A stretch of DNA of 64,000 bases from Pseudomonas sp. AOB-7 (lineage in GTDB: Bacteria; Pseudomonadota; Gammaproteobacteria; Pseudomonadales; Pseudomonadaceae): positions 1 to 64,000 of the forward strand of contig NZ_RFFK01000001.1 in NCBI RefSeq assembly GCF_003696305.1, read 5' to 3'. A model generated the notes under the pieces. That model was given only the letters and a program-made list of their open reading frames with translations, was not told the DNA's origin and did not search any database. The translations under genes and the position numbers were made by a program. This document shows, piece after piece, positions 55,393 to 64,000 of this stretch (position 1 is its first letter; every line of letters starts with the position of its first letter).

Positions 55393-57840
55393 ATGCTCGT
55401 TATCTGGTTACTGGTCCTGCTGCTCGGCGTGGCCTACCTGGCCCACAGCCGCAGCGCCGCCCTGCCCGCGCTGGGCATCACCGCCGCCTACCTGCTGGCC
55501 ATGGCGCTGCTGAGCCCGGTGCCGGGCTGGTTGCAACTGCTGCTGTGGGCGCTCACCGGTGCCGTGGCGGCCTTCGTGCTGCTGGTCGATCTGCGCCGCC
55601 AGCTGTTCAGCGGCCCGCTGTTCGCCTGGTTCCAGCGTGTGCTGCCGCCGATGTCGGATACCGAGCGTGACGCCATTGAGGCCGGCACCGTGTGGTGGGA
55701 CGGCGAGCTGTTCAGCGGCCGCCCCGACTGGGACAAGCTGCTGGCCTACCCCAAGGCGCAGCTGACGGACGAGGAACAGGCCTTTATCGACGGCCCCACC
55801 GAAGAACTCTGCGCCCTGGTCAACGACTGGCAGGTCGGCCAGCAGCTGGACCTGCCGGAAAAGGCCTGGGAGCACATCAAGCAGCACGGCTTCTTCGCCC
55901 TGATCATTCCCAAGCAATACGGCGGCAAGGGCTTCTCCGCCTACGCCCACTCGCAGGTGGCGATGAAACTGGCCACCCGCTGCGGCGACCTGGCCTCCAC
56001 CGTGATGGTGCCCAACTCCCTGGGCCCGGCCGAACTGCTGCTGCACTACGGCACCGATGCGCAGCGCCAGCACCATCTGCCGCGCCTGGCCAGCGGCGAG
56101 GACATTCCCTGCTTCGCCCTCACCGGCCCGCTGGCCGGCTCCGACGCCGGCGCCATGCCGGACACCGGCATCGTCTGCAAGGGCCAGTGGCACGGCGAGG
56201 AAGTCATCGGCCTGCGCCTGAACTGGGAGAAGCGCTACATCACCCTGGCGCCGGTGGCCACCCTGCTCGGCCTGGCCTTCAAGGCCTATGACCCCGAGCA
56301 CCTGCTGGGCGAAGAGGAAGACCTCGGCATCAGCCTGGCGCTGGTGCCCACCGATACCCCCGGGGTGGAGATCGGCCGTCGCCATCTGCCGCTGGGCGCT
56401 GCCTTCATGAACGGGCCGAACAGCGGCAAGGACGTGTTCATCCCGCTCGATTACCTGATCGGCGGCCAGGAGTACCTGGGCAAGGGCTGGATGATGCTGA
56501 TGAACTGCCTGTCGGTCGGCCGTTCCATTTCCCTGCCCGCCGGCGGCACCGGTGCGGCCAAGCTCGCCAGCCTGGTCAGCGGCCAGTACAGCCAGATCCG
56601 CGAACAGTTCGGCGTGCCGCTGGCCGCCTTCGAAGGCATTCAGGAGGCACTGGCGCGTATCGGCGGCAACACCTGGCTGATGGACAGCGCGCGCATCCTC
56701 ACCGCCAGTGCCGTCGACCTCGGCGAGAAACCCTCGGTGCTGTCGGCCATCCTCAAGTACCACCTCACCGAACGCGGCCGCGAGTGCGTCAGCCACGCCA
56801 TGGACCTGCACGGCGGCAAGGGCATCATCATGGGCCCGAGCAACTACCTGGGTCGCGCCTGGCAAGGCGCGCCGATCTCCATCACCGTGGAAGGCGCCAA
56901 CATCCTCTCGCGCAACCTGATGATCTTCGGCCAGGGCGCCATCCGCTGCCATCCCTACGTGCTCAAGGAAATGGCCCTGGCCGGGCGCGACGACAAGGAC
57001 CAGGCGCTGGCCGAGTTCGATGCCCTGCTGCTGCGCCATATCGGCTTCGCCGTCGGCAACGCCGCCAGCAGCCTGCTGCTCGGCCTGAGCCTGGGGCGCT
57101 TCGGCCAGGCCCCCGGCGACAACCTCAGCCAAGCCTACTTCCGTGCCCTCGGCCGCCTGGCCGCGGCCTTCGCCCTGTGCGCCGACAGCAGCATGATGCT
57201 GCTGGGCGGCGAGCTGAAGCGCCGCGAACGCCTGTCCGCGCGCCTGGGCGATGCGCTCAGCCACCTCTACCTGGGCTCGGCGGCGCTCAAGCGCTACCAC
57301 GACCTGGACTACCCGCAAGCCGTGCAGCCGCTGGTGCGCTGGGCCATGGAGGAAAACCTGTTCCACGCCGAACGGGCCCTGGCCGAGCTGCTGGCCAACT
57401 TCCCCAATCGCGCCTTCGGCTGCCTGCTCAAGATCCTGGTGTTCCCCCTCGGCCGCCGTCACCGCGGCCCGAGCGACGCGCTGGACGCCGAAGTGGCGGC
57501 GATTCTCGGCCGTCCGGCCGGCGATCCGGCGCTGGAGGCGCTGCTTGCCGGCTGCTACCGGCCGCAAGCCGAGCAGGATGCGGTCGGCGCCCTGCAACAC
57601 GCGCTGCAGCTGATCGACGCCAGCCGCGATGCGCGCAAACGCCTGCAGCAGGCGCTCAAGGACGGCAGCCTGCAACCGGCCCCCGGCCAGGATGCCATCA
57701 CCGCGGCCATCGCCACCGGCCTGCTCGACGGCGAGGCGGGCCAGCGCCTGCAGGCCGCCGAAGCGGCGCGCCGGCGGGTGATCGACGTCGACGACTTCGC
57801 CAAGGAGGAGCTCAAGCTCGGCCGCGGCAAGGTGCGCTAA
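55393..57840 (+). CDS. fadE: Acyl-CoA dehydrogenase, FadE type
   Basis: First step of fatty-acid beta-oxidation. An 815-residue FAD enzyme with a hydrophobic N-terminus (about 1-65, two or three helices) as in E. coli FadE. The acyl-CoA dehydrogenase core covers about 140-560 (FALTGPLAGSDAGAMPDTGI, GFSAYAHSQVAMKLATRCGDLASTVMVPNSLGP, DLHGGKGIIMGPSNYLGRAWQ). A C-terminal DUF1974-type domain covers about 560-800. ATG 55393 follows GGAGGAAC. It is followed by a palindromic repeat at 57844. Confidence 0.95.
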   Translation: MLVIWLLVLLLGVAYLAHSRSAALPALGITAAYLLAMALLSPVPGWLQLLLWALTGAVAAFVLLVDLRRQLFSGPLFAWFQRVLPPMSDTERDAIEAGTVWWDGELFSGRPDWDKLLAYPKAQLTDEEQAFIDGPTEELCALVNDWQVGQQLDLPEKAWEHIKQHGFFALIIPKQYGGKGFSAYAHSQVAMKLATRCGDLASTVMVPNSLGPAELLLHYGTDAQRQHHLPRLASGEDIPCFALTGPLAGSDAGAMPDTGIVCKGQWHGEEVIGLRLNWEKRYITLAPVATLLGLAFKAYDPEHLLGEEEDLGISLALVPTDTPGVEIGRRHLPLGAAFMNGPNSGKDVFIPLDYLIGGQEYLGKGWMMLMNCLSVGRSISLPAGGTGAAKLASLVSGQYSQIREQFGVPLAAFEGIQEALARIGGNTWLMDSARILTASAVDLGEKPSVLSAILKYHLTERGRECVSHAMDLHGGKGIIMGPSNYLGRAWQGAPISITVEGANILSRNLMIFGQGAIRCHPYVLKEMALAGRDDKDQALAEFDALLLRHIGFAVGNAASSLLLGLSLGRFGQAPGDNLSQAYFRALGRLAAAFALCADSSMMLLGGELKRRERLSARLGDALSHLYLGSAALKRYHDLDYPQAVQPLVRWAMEENLFHAERALAELLANFPNRAFGCLLKILVFPLGRRHRGPSDALDAEVAAILGRPAGDPALEALLAGCYRPQAEQDAVGALQHALQLIDASRDARKRLQQALKDGSLQPAPGQDAITAAIATGLLDGEAGQRLQAAEAARRRVIDVDDFAKEELKLGRGKVR

Positions 57841-57843
57841 CAC

Positions 57844-57906
57844 CCTAGCCCGGATGCAATCCGGGAGAGATGTGCAGGATTTCCCGGATTTCATCCGGGC
57901 TACGCA
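57844..57906. repeat. CCCGGATGC inverted repeat after fadE
   Basis: TAGCCCGGATGCAATCCGGGA at the left is mirrored by TCCCGGATTTCATCCGGGCTACG at the right with about 20 bases between, a hairpin-forming dispersed element. It is the most complete copy of this family in the window and may help end fadE transcription. Confidence 0.8.
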
Positions 57907-57993
57907 TACAGCGACCAAGGCCCGGTGAAACGGGACAGCGGGCGCCAGGCTCTCTATACTCCTGCGCCCGTTTTACCCAACAGGAATCGCACC

Positions 57994-58401
57994 ATGGCCA
58001 GCCACCTCGAACACCACCTCGCCCTGCTCAACCATCTGCGCGGCATCCTGGTCGCCCTGGGCGAAGCCGAGCAGGTCCTGGACGACAGCCACGCGCTGTT
58101 TCTCGAGCGCTACGACGAGCTGCTCGCCGAGCTGCCGCGCGACCCGGTGTCCAGCCAGTACCTGGGCCAGGACCTGATCAGCCAGATCTTCCATCGCTAC
58201 CCGCAGATCGCCCACCTGGTGCCGCGCGACCTGCTGTGGTTCTTCGGCGGCGACTGCCTGCACTTCATGCCCGACGAGGAAATCGCCCTGTACCAGGCCC
58301 TCGACGAGCGCCGCTTCGAGGCCGAGCAGAACGACGAGCCGTTCGACTGGAACCAGGAAAAGCAGCTGCTGGCTCTGTCCACCGACAGCCCCAGGCACTG
58401 A
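57994..58401 (+). CDS. Conserved hypothetical protein (PA2817 family)
   Basis: A 135-residue cytoplasmic, largely helical protein, acidic in its C-terminal half (PDEEIALYQALDERRFEAEQNDEPFDW). It has no membrane segment or known motif. It lies after fadE with a 153-base gap and before a terminator. ATG 57994 follows CAGGAATCG; an upstream in-frame ATG at 57925 adds unconserved residues. It is found at this position in P. aeruginosa; function unknown. Confidence 0.85.
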   Translation: MASHLEHHLALLNHLRGILVALGEAEQVLDDSHALFLERYDELLAELPRDPVSSQYLGQDLISQIFHRYPQIAHLVPRDLLWFFGGDCLHFMPDEEIALYQALDERRFEAEQNDEPFDWNQEKQLLALSTDSPRH

Positions 58402-58406
58402 CACGC

Positions 58407-58440
58407 AAAAGGCCCGCACGGCATGACCGGCGGGCCTTTT
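58407..58440 (+). terminator. Terminator of the PA2817-family gene
   Basis: An 11-bp perfect stem AAAAGGCCCGC/GCGGGCCTTTT (58407-58417 with 58430-58440) begins 6 bases past the stop. It works on both strands. Confidence 0.88.
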
Positions 58441-58458
58441 GCAGACTATGAACGACAG

Positions 58459-58496
58459 AAACGAAAAAGCCGCTCGATTGAGCGGCTTTTTCGTTT
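58459..58496 (-). terminator. Terminator of the Glu-Gly tRNA array
   Basis: A 17-bp perfect stem with loop GATT (58459-58475 and 58480-58496) containing AAAAAGCCGCTC. It lies 4 bases beyond the last tRNA 3' end on the minus strand and can also stop plus-strand transcripts. Confidence 0.9.
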
Positions 58497-58499
58497 ATT

Positions 58500-58575
<76 letters not shown>

Positions 58576-58596
58576 AATACAACTTGGTACAGAAAA

Positions 58597-58672
58597 TGGC
58601 GTCCCCTAGGGGACTCGAACCCCTGTTACCGCCGTGAAAGGGCGGTGTCCTAGGCCACTAGACGAAGGGGAC
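58597..58672 (-). tRNA. tRNA-Glu (anticodon TTC), copy 2
   Basis: A 76-base cloverleaf with encoded CCA (58597-58599). The anticodon arm CCGCC-CTTTCAC-GGCGG gives TTC. It is identical to the copy at 58820. Confidence 0.97.
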
Positions 58673-58716
58673 CTTGGAACTTGGTTGCCCGCCTGCCGCA
58701 GCAAGCCTGGCGAATC

Positions 58717-58792
<76 letters not shown>

Positions 58793-58819
58793 ATGTACAA
58801 CCCACTTCCCCACGGAAAG

Positions 58820-58895
58820 TGGCGTCCCCTAGGGGACTCGAACCCCTGTTACCGCCGTGAAAGGGCGGTGTCCTAGGCCACTAGACGAAGGGGAC
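58820..58895 (-). tRNA. tRNA-Glu (anticodon TTC), copy 1
   Basis: 76 bases, identical to the gene at 58597-58672. It is the first gene of the Glu-Gly-Glu-Gly array, about 70 bases after the promoter. Confidence 0.97.
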
Positions 58896-58968
58896 GCAGC
58901 CCGGAACTTACAACAGCTTTTCCGGCTTCCCTCGCCCTGTTTCGAGCATTGCGCTGGAAGTGGCGCGC

Positions 58969-58997
58969 ATTCTAGGGAGGCTTTAGAAGGTCGTCAA
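58969..58997 (-). promoter_or_regulatory. Promoter of the Glu-Gly tRNA array
   Basis: On the minus strand, -35 TTGACG (58992-58997), a 17-bp spacer, -10 TAGAAT (58969-58974) and discriminator GCGCGCC. It is the same form as the left-edge promoters and the tRNA-Val promoter. Confidence 0.85.
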
Positions 58998-59117
58998 CCT
59001 CTCTCTAAAAATTTTTCAAAATCAAAGACTTCAGACCATAAATTGACGTGGCACTAGGAGCCTTGCAGCCAAGCCACTACACTCGGACGAAAAACCAGCA
59101 CTCGAGAGGTTCAAGCA

Positions 59118-59885
59118 GTGTCCCCACTCGTGATTACCCTGCTGATAGTCGGAGGCATCGCGCTGCTGATCGTGATCGCCTACGTCAATCACATGGTCGA
59201 GAACAGCAAGCTGGAAAAAGCCCGGCAGAAAGCCGATCTCAACGACCGTATCCGCCGCTGCCTGGACGTCTCGGAAAAGATGCCCGGCCAGTTGATGAGC
59301 GCAGCGCTGAAACTGCTGCTCAGCCGCCTGCAACTGCAACTGAGCGAGCGCCTGCTGCCGCTGGACAAGGGCAACGCCGGCCTCAAGGGTCGCATCGACG
59401 AACTCAAGGCGCTGGTGGCCCGGGGCGAGTCGATCCCGGTGAACAACGCCCCGCAACCCATCCTCAACGAAGCCAAGGCCAAGGACGTGCGTTACCTTCT
59501 GGAAAACCTGCACGCCCTGATCACCGGCTCGGCGCAGATCGGTCTGCTGCCGGCCAATGAAGGCAAGCACTGGCTCCAGCAGATTCGCCAGATGCTGGTG
59601 CAGCTGCATATCGAGTTCTTCGGCAACCTCGGCCAGCAGGCCCTGCAACAGAACCAGCCGGGCCAGGCGCGCCTGGCCTTCGAGCGCGGCGTGCAGTACC
59701 TGCGCAAACAACCGGAACCGGCGCTGTACCAGACCCAGCTCAAGCACTTCGAGCAGCAACTGGCGAGCGCCAACGCCCTGGTGCTGGACAAGGTGCAGCC
59801 CTCGGCCGATGCGCCCAGCGAGCTGACCGAAGGGCTGAAGAACCTGGATGACGACGACTGGAAGAAGAAGAATATCTACGACTAG
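59118..59885 (+). CDS. Hypothetical membrane-anchored protein, 255 residues
   Basis: One N-terminal transmembrane helix (about 4-24, VITLLIVGGIALLIVIAYV), then a largely helical cytoplasmic or periplasmic domain rich in Leu, Gln and Ala, with possible TPR-like helices near 165-200 (LGQQALQQNQPGQARLAFERGVQYLRK). The start is GTG 59118 with GAGAGG 8 bases upstream. It is not a family I can name; its position after the tRNA array and before a GST gene is shared with P. aeruginosa. Confidence 0.82.
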   Translation: MSPLVITLLIVGGIALLIVIAYVNHMVENSKLEKARQKADLNDRIRRCLDVSEKMPGQLMSAALKLLLSRLQLQLSERLLPLDKGNAGLKGRIDELKALVARGESIPVNNAPQPILNEAKAKDVRYLLENLHALITGSAQIGLLPANEGKHWLQQIRQMLVQLHIEFFGNLGQQALQQNQPGQARLAFERGVQYLRKQPEPALYQTQLKHFEQQLASANALVLDKVQPSADAPSELTEGLKNLDDDDWKKKNIYD

Positions 59886-59925
59886 CGTCTGCCAAGCGAT
59901 CCGCCGTACCCCATAAGGAGTTCCG

Positions 59926-60582
59926 ATGAGTCTGACCGTCTACGGGGCGCCGCTCTCCCCCTTCGTCCGCAAACTCTGCCTGTGCCTGCTGGAAAAGGGC
60001 CTGGACTACCAGCTGGAGGTGGTCACCCCGTTCGGCCAGCCCGACTGGTACCGCGAGCTCAATCCGCTGGGGCGCATCCCGGCGTTTCGCGACGGCGACC
60101 TGACCCTGGCCGACTCCAGCGTCATCTGCCAGTACCTGGAGGAGCGCTACCCCGCACGCCTGGCCCTGTACGGTGAAGGCGCGGCGCAGCGCGCTCAGGT
60201 GCGCTGGCTGGAAAAGTACGCCGACTACGAACTCGCTCCGCTGTGCACCTTCGGCGTGTTTCGCAACCGCACGCTGAAACCCAGCCTGGGCCAGCCCTGC
60301 GATGAGGCCAAGGTGCAGGCCACGTTGGAGAAACTGCCGGGGCATTTCGACTATCTGGAGGGCGTGCTGGGGAACGCCGAGTACCTGGTCGGCGAGCGCC
60401 TGTCGATGGCCGACCTCGCCCTCACCTGCCAGCTGATCAATATGCAACACGGCGGCGAGACGCTGGATGCGGCGCGCTGGCCGCACCTGGCCGCACATTA
60501 CGCCCGGATCACGGCGCGCGCCTCGGTGCAGCAGCTGCTGCCGCGCGAGTTGCGCACCCTGGAGAAGATCGGCGCGCGTTGA
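59926..60582 (+). CDS. Glutathione S-transferase
   Basis: 218 residues with an N-terminal thioredoxin-like domain (about 1-78; YGAPLSPFVRKLCLCLLEKGLDYQ, NPLGRIPAF, ADSSVICQYLEERYP) and a C-terminal helical domain (YLVGERLSMADLALTCQL). Ser6/Pro7 at the active site resemble beta- or zeta-like bacterial GSTs. ATG 59926 follows AAGGAG. It is 40 bases after the preceding gene, so probably co-transcribed. Substrate unknown. Confidence 0.93.
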   Translation: MSLTVYGAPLSPFVRKLCLCLLEKGLDYQLEVVTPFGQPDWYRELNPLGRIPAFRDGDLTLADSSVICQYLEERYPARLALYGEGAAQRAQVRWLEKYADYELAPLCTFGVFRNRTLKPSLGQPCDEAKVQATLEKLPGHFDYLEGVLGNAEYLVGERLSMADLALTCQLINMQHGGETLDAARWPHLAAHYARITARASVQQLLPRELRTLEKIGAR

Positions 60583-60584
60583 TC

Positions 60585-60610
60585 GGTGGACAAGCTGCGC
60601 GTTGTCCACC
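60585..60610. repeat. Inverted repeat GGTGGACAA..TTGTCCACC
   Basis: A 9-bp perfect stem (60585-60593 with 60602-60610) with an 8-base loop begins 2 bases after the GST stop. It is followed by CCTAG, as in the other dispersed repeats, and may serve as a 3' hairpin. Confidence 0.6.
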
Positions 60611-60639
60611 CTAGTCCACTATCCGACTTAGTATTCCGT

Positions 60640-60660
60640 AGCCCGGATGCAATCCGGGGC
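60640..60660. repeat. CCCGGATGC repeat, single arm
   Basis: GTAGCCCGGATGCAATCCGGG is one arm of the element seen in full at 57844-57906. It lies in the 89-base gap between converging GST and fRMsr genes. Confidence 0.75.
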
Positions 60661-60671
60661 GGCCTGGCGAC

Positions 60672-61154
60672 TCAACAATCTGTCGCCGCCAGGAAGATCG
60701 CCGCCAACGCCTCGATGCCGACCTGATCGACCTCGCTGAAACGCCCGGTCAGCGGACTGTCCAGGTCCAGCACGCCGATCAGCCGGCCGTCCTTGAGCAG
60801 CGGTACCACCAGCTCACTATTGGAGGCGCTGTCGCAGGCGATATGCCCGGCGAAGGCGTGCACGTCCTCCACCCGCTGGGTCTGCCGGCTCGCCGCCGCC
60901 GCGCCGCACACGCCGCGTCCGAAGGGAATGCGCACGCAGGCCACCTTGCCCTGGAAGGGGCCAAGCACCAGTTGCTCGCCCTGGGCCAGGTAGAACCCGG
61001 CCCAGTTCAGGTCGGCCAGTTCGTGGAACAGGAAGGCGGAAAACTGCGCGGCGTTGGCGATGAAGTCGCGCTCGCCGGCGAGCAGCGCGTCGAGCTGCGC
61101 CGCCAGCAGGGGGTAGCCGTCCAGCCCGGAGCCGGTCTGGGAAAGGTCGATCAT
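60672..61154 (-). CDS. Free methionine-(R)-sulfoxide reductase (GAF domain)
   Basis: A 160-residue cytoplasmic GAF-domain enzyme that reduces free Met-(R)-sulfoxide using thioredoxin. The three redox cysteines are present: KVACVRIPFGRGVCG and HIACDSASNSE. ATG 61154 overlaps the stop of the DUF815 gene by 4 bases, so the two are coupled; a longer frame is not conserved. Also known as fRMsr or MsrC. Confidence 0.93.
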   Translation of the reverse strand: MIDLSQTGSGLDGYPLLAAQLDALLAGERDFIANAAQFSAFLFHELADLNWAGFYLAQGEQLVLGPFQGKVACVRIPFGRGVCGAAAASRQTQRVEDVHAFAGHIACDSASNSELVVPLLKDGRLIGVLDLDSPLTGRFSEVDQVGIEALAAIFLAATDC

Positions 61155-62041
61155 GCGTCTTGCTCCAAGAGTTGCAGCCCGACCCAATGCCGGGCGAATT
61201 GAAAGGCGCAGCGGCCGTTGCGGTTGCCGCGGCCCAGGGCCCAGCGGATCGCGGCCTTCTCCAGCGCCTCGCTCCATTGCCAGCGCAGGCCGGCCGACGC
61301 CGCCTGCACCTCGACCCAGTGGCGCACCACGTCGAGGTAGTGCTCCTGGCTGAAGGGGTAGAACGACAGCCACAGGCCGAAACGGTCGGACAGGGCGATC
61401 TTGTCCTCCACCGCCTCGTTGGGGTGCAGCTCGCCGTCGACCATCTGCCAGTTCTCGTTGTCGCTCTGCTTCTCCGGCATCAGGTGCCGGCGGTTGGAGG
61501 TGGCGTACAGCAGCACGTTGTCCGGCGCGCGCTCCAGCGAGCCGTCGAGCACGCTCTTGAGCACCCGGTAATCGCCCTCGCCGGCCTCGAACGAGAGGTC
61601 GTCGCAGAACAGCACGAAACGCTGCGGCAGGCGCGCCAGCTGCTCCACCACCCGCGGCAGGTCAGCCAGGTGATCGCGTTCGATCTCGATCAGGCGCAGG
61701 CCGGCCGCCGCATGCTCGGCCAGCAGCGCGCGCACCAGCGACGATTTGCCGGTGCCGCGCGCGCCCCACAGCAGCGCGTGGTTGGCCGGCAGGCCGGCGA
61801 CGAACTGGCGGGTGTTGCGCGCCAGCTGCTCGCGCTGGGCGTCAATGCCAAGCAGGTCGTGCAAGCCGAGGTCGAGGCTGACCGCCAGGGGCTGCAGGAA
61901 ACCGCTGCGGCCGTCGCGCTGCCAGCGCGCGGCCAGGCTCCGGTTCCAGTCCAGTTCCGCCCGCACTGCGGGCAACAGGGGTTCGAGGCGCGCCAGCACC
62001 TGCTCGGCACGCGCCAGAAAGCTCTGCAATCGGGAATCCAC
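61151..62041 (-). CDS. DUF815 P-loop ATPase
   Basis: A 296-residue AAA-like ATPase. Walker A GARGTGKS lies at 93-100, Walker B-like LFCDDLSFE, and an arginine-finger-like stretch YATSNRRHLMPE. It belongs to the DUF815 family, whose function is unsettled. It is upstream of and overlapping fRMsr, a conserved arrangement in Pseudomonas. It is divergent from sagS (106-base gap). Confidence 0.92.
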   Translation of the reverse strand: MDSRLQSFLARAEQVLARLEPLLPAVRAELDWNRSLAARWQRDGRSGFLQPLAVSLDLGLHDLLGIDAQREQLARNTRQFVAGLPANHALLWGARGTGKSSLVRALLAEHAAAGLRLIEIERDHLADLPRVVEQLARLPQRFVLFCDDLSFEAGEGDYRVLKSVLDGSLERAPDNVLLYATSNRRHLMPEKQSDNENWQMVDGELHPNEAVEDKIALSDRFGLWLSFYPFSQEHYLDVVRHWVEVQAASAGLRWQWSEALEKAAIRWALGRGNRNGRCAFQFARHWVGLQLLEQDA

Positions 62042-62147
62042 GCTCTACTCCTTTTGCGCAGGGCCGCACGCTGCGGGCTCTGCCGGTCCGGCGCCGCTAT
62101 CGGCTATGCTTGGCAGGCGCCACGGATCAGAGACCACGCCCGCCGCC

Positions 62148-64000
<1,853 letters not shown>

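Overview
The window is a GC-rich Pseudomonas chromosome segment. It looks close to the P. aeruginosa / P. alcaligenes / P. resinovorans part of the genus. The evidence is the recCBD operon, the thrS-infC-rpmI-rplT-pheST-ihfA-merR block ending in a proline tRNA, a gamma-glutamylputrescine oxidase (PauB) next to a C39-peptidase lipoprotein pair, a full pqqABCDE-H operon with ercA/ercS, a fadE-tRNA-GST-fRMsr-DUF815-sagS tail, and typical Pseudomonas REP sequences. I see no transposase, integrase, prophage or CRISPR array.

Layout. 1-195: tandem stable-RNA promoters firing leftward out of the window, probably an rRNA operon leader. 196-9265: recC-recB-recD (minus). 9466-17309: tRNA-Pro, merR, ihfA, pheT, pheS, rplT, rpmI, infC, thrS and tRNA-Val (all minus). 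17495-20172: pauB (plus), then a secreted peptidase/membrane protein pair (minus). 20254-48376: a large quinoprotein alcohol-oxidation region holding ercS, ercA, pqqH-E-D-C-B-A, exaC-type aldehyde dehydrogenase, a PedH-type quinoprotein alcohol dehydrogenase, a metallo-hydrolase, a SoxYZ-like carrier, a binding protein, cytochrome c550 pedF, a cupredoxin-like protein, the PedA1-A2-B-C transporter, a CXXCW-type protein and the LuxR-type regulator erbR/agmR. 36368-41557: interrupting this region, a more AT-rich island with an AraC regulator and a 1428-residue hydrolase/adenylation/acyltransferase-3/carrier megaprotein. 48469-54429: an RND pump and adaptor, and an ABC-2 exporter. 54587-62041: housekeeping genes and a duplicated Glu-Gly tRNA array. 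62148-end: the start of sagS.

How it works together. The pqq genes make PQQ. The alcohol dehydrogenase uses PQQ in the periplasm and passes electrons to PedF, and the aldehyde is oxidised by the ExaC-type enzyme. The alcohol dehydrogenase has Asp (residue 325) two positions after the catalytic Asp (323), the signature of lanthanide-dependent enzymes. The PedA1A2BC-type transporter lies in the same region, and this transporter has been linked to rare-earth-dependent growth in P. putida. No calcium-type PedE/ExaA copy is present in the window. A 17-bp box of the form TACTACCAARGGACTAG (with variants) lies 70-110 bp upstream of nearly every operon of this regulon; I propose it as a common activator site.

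Main points for follow-up: the four-domain membrane megaenzyme, the shared promoter box, the lanthanide signature, and repeat elements that have become coding sequence in pqqH and pedB.
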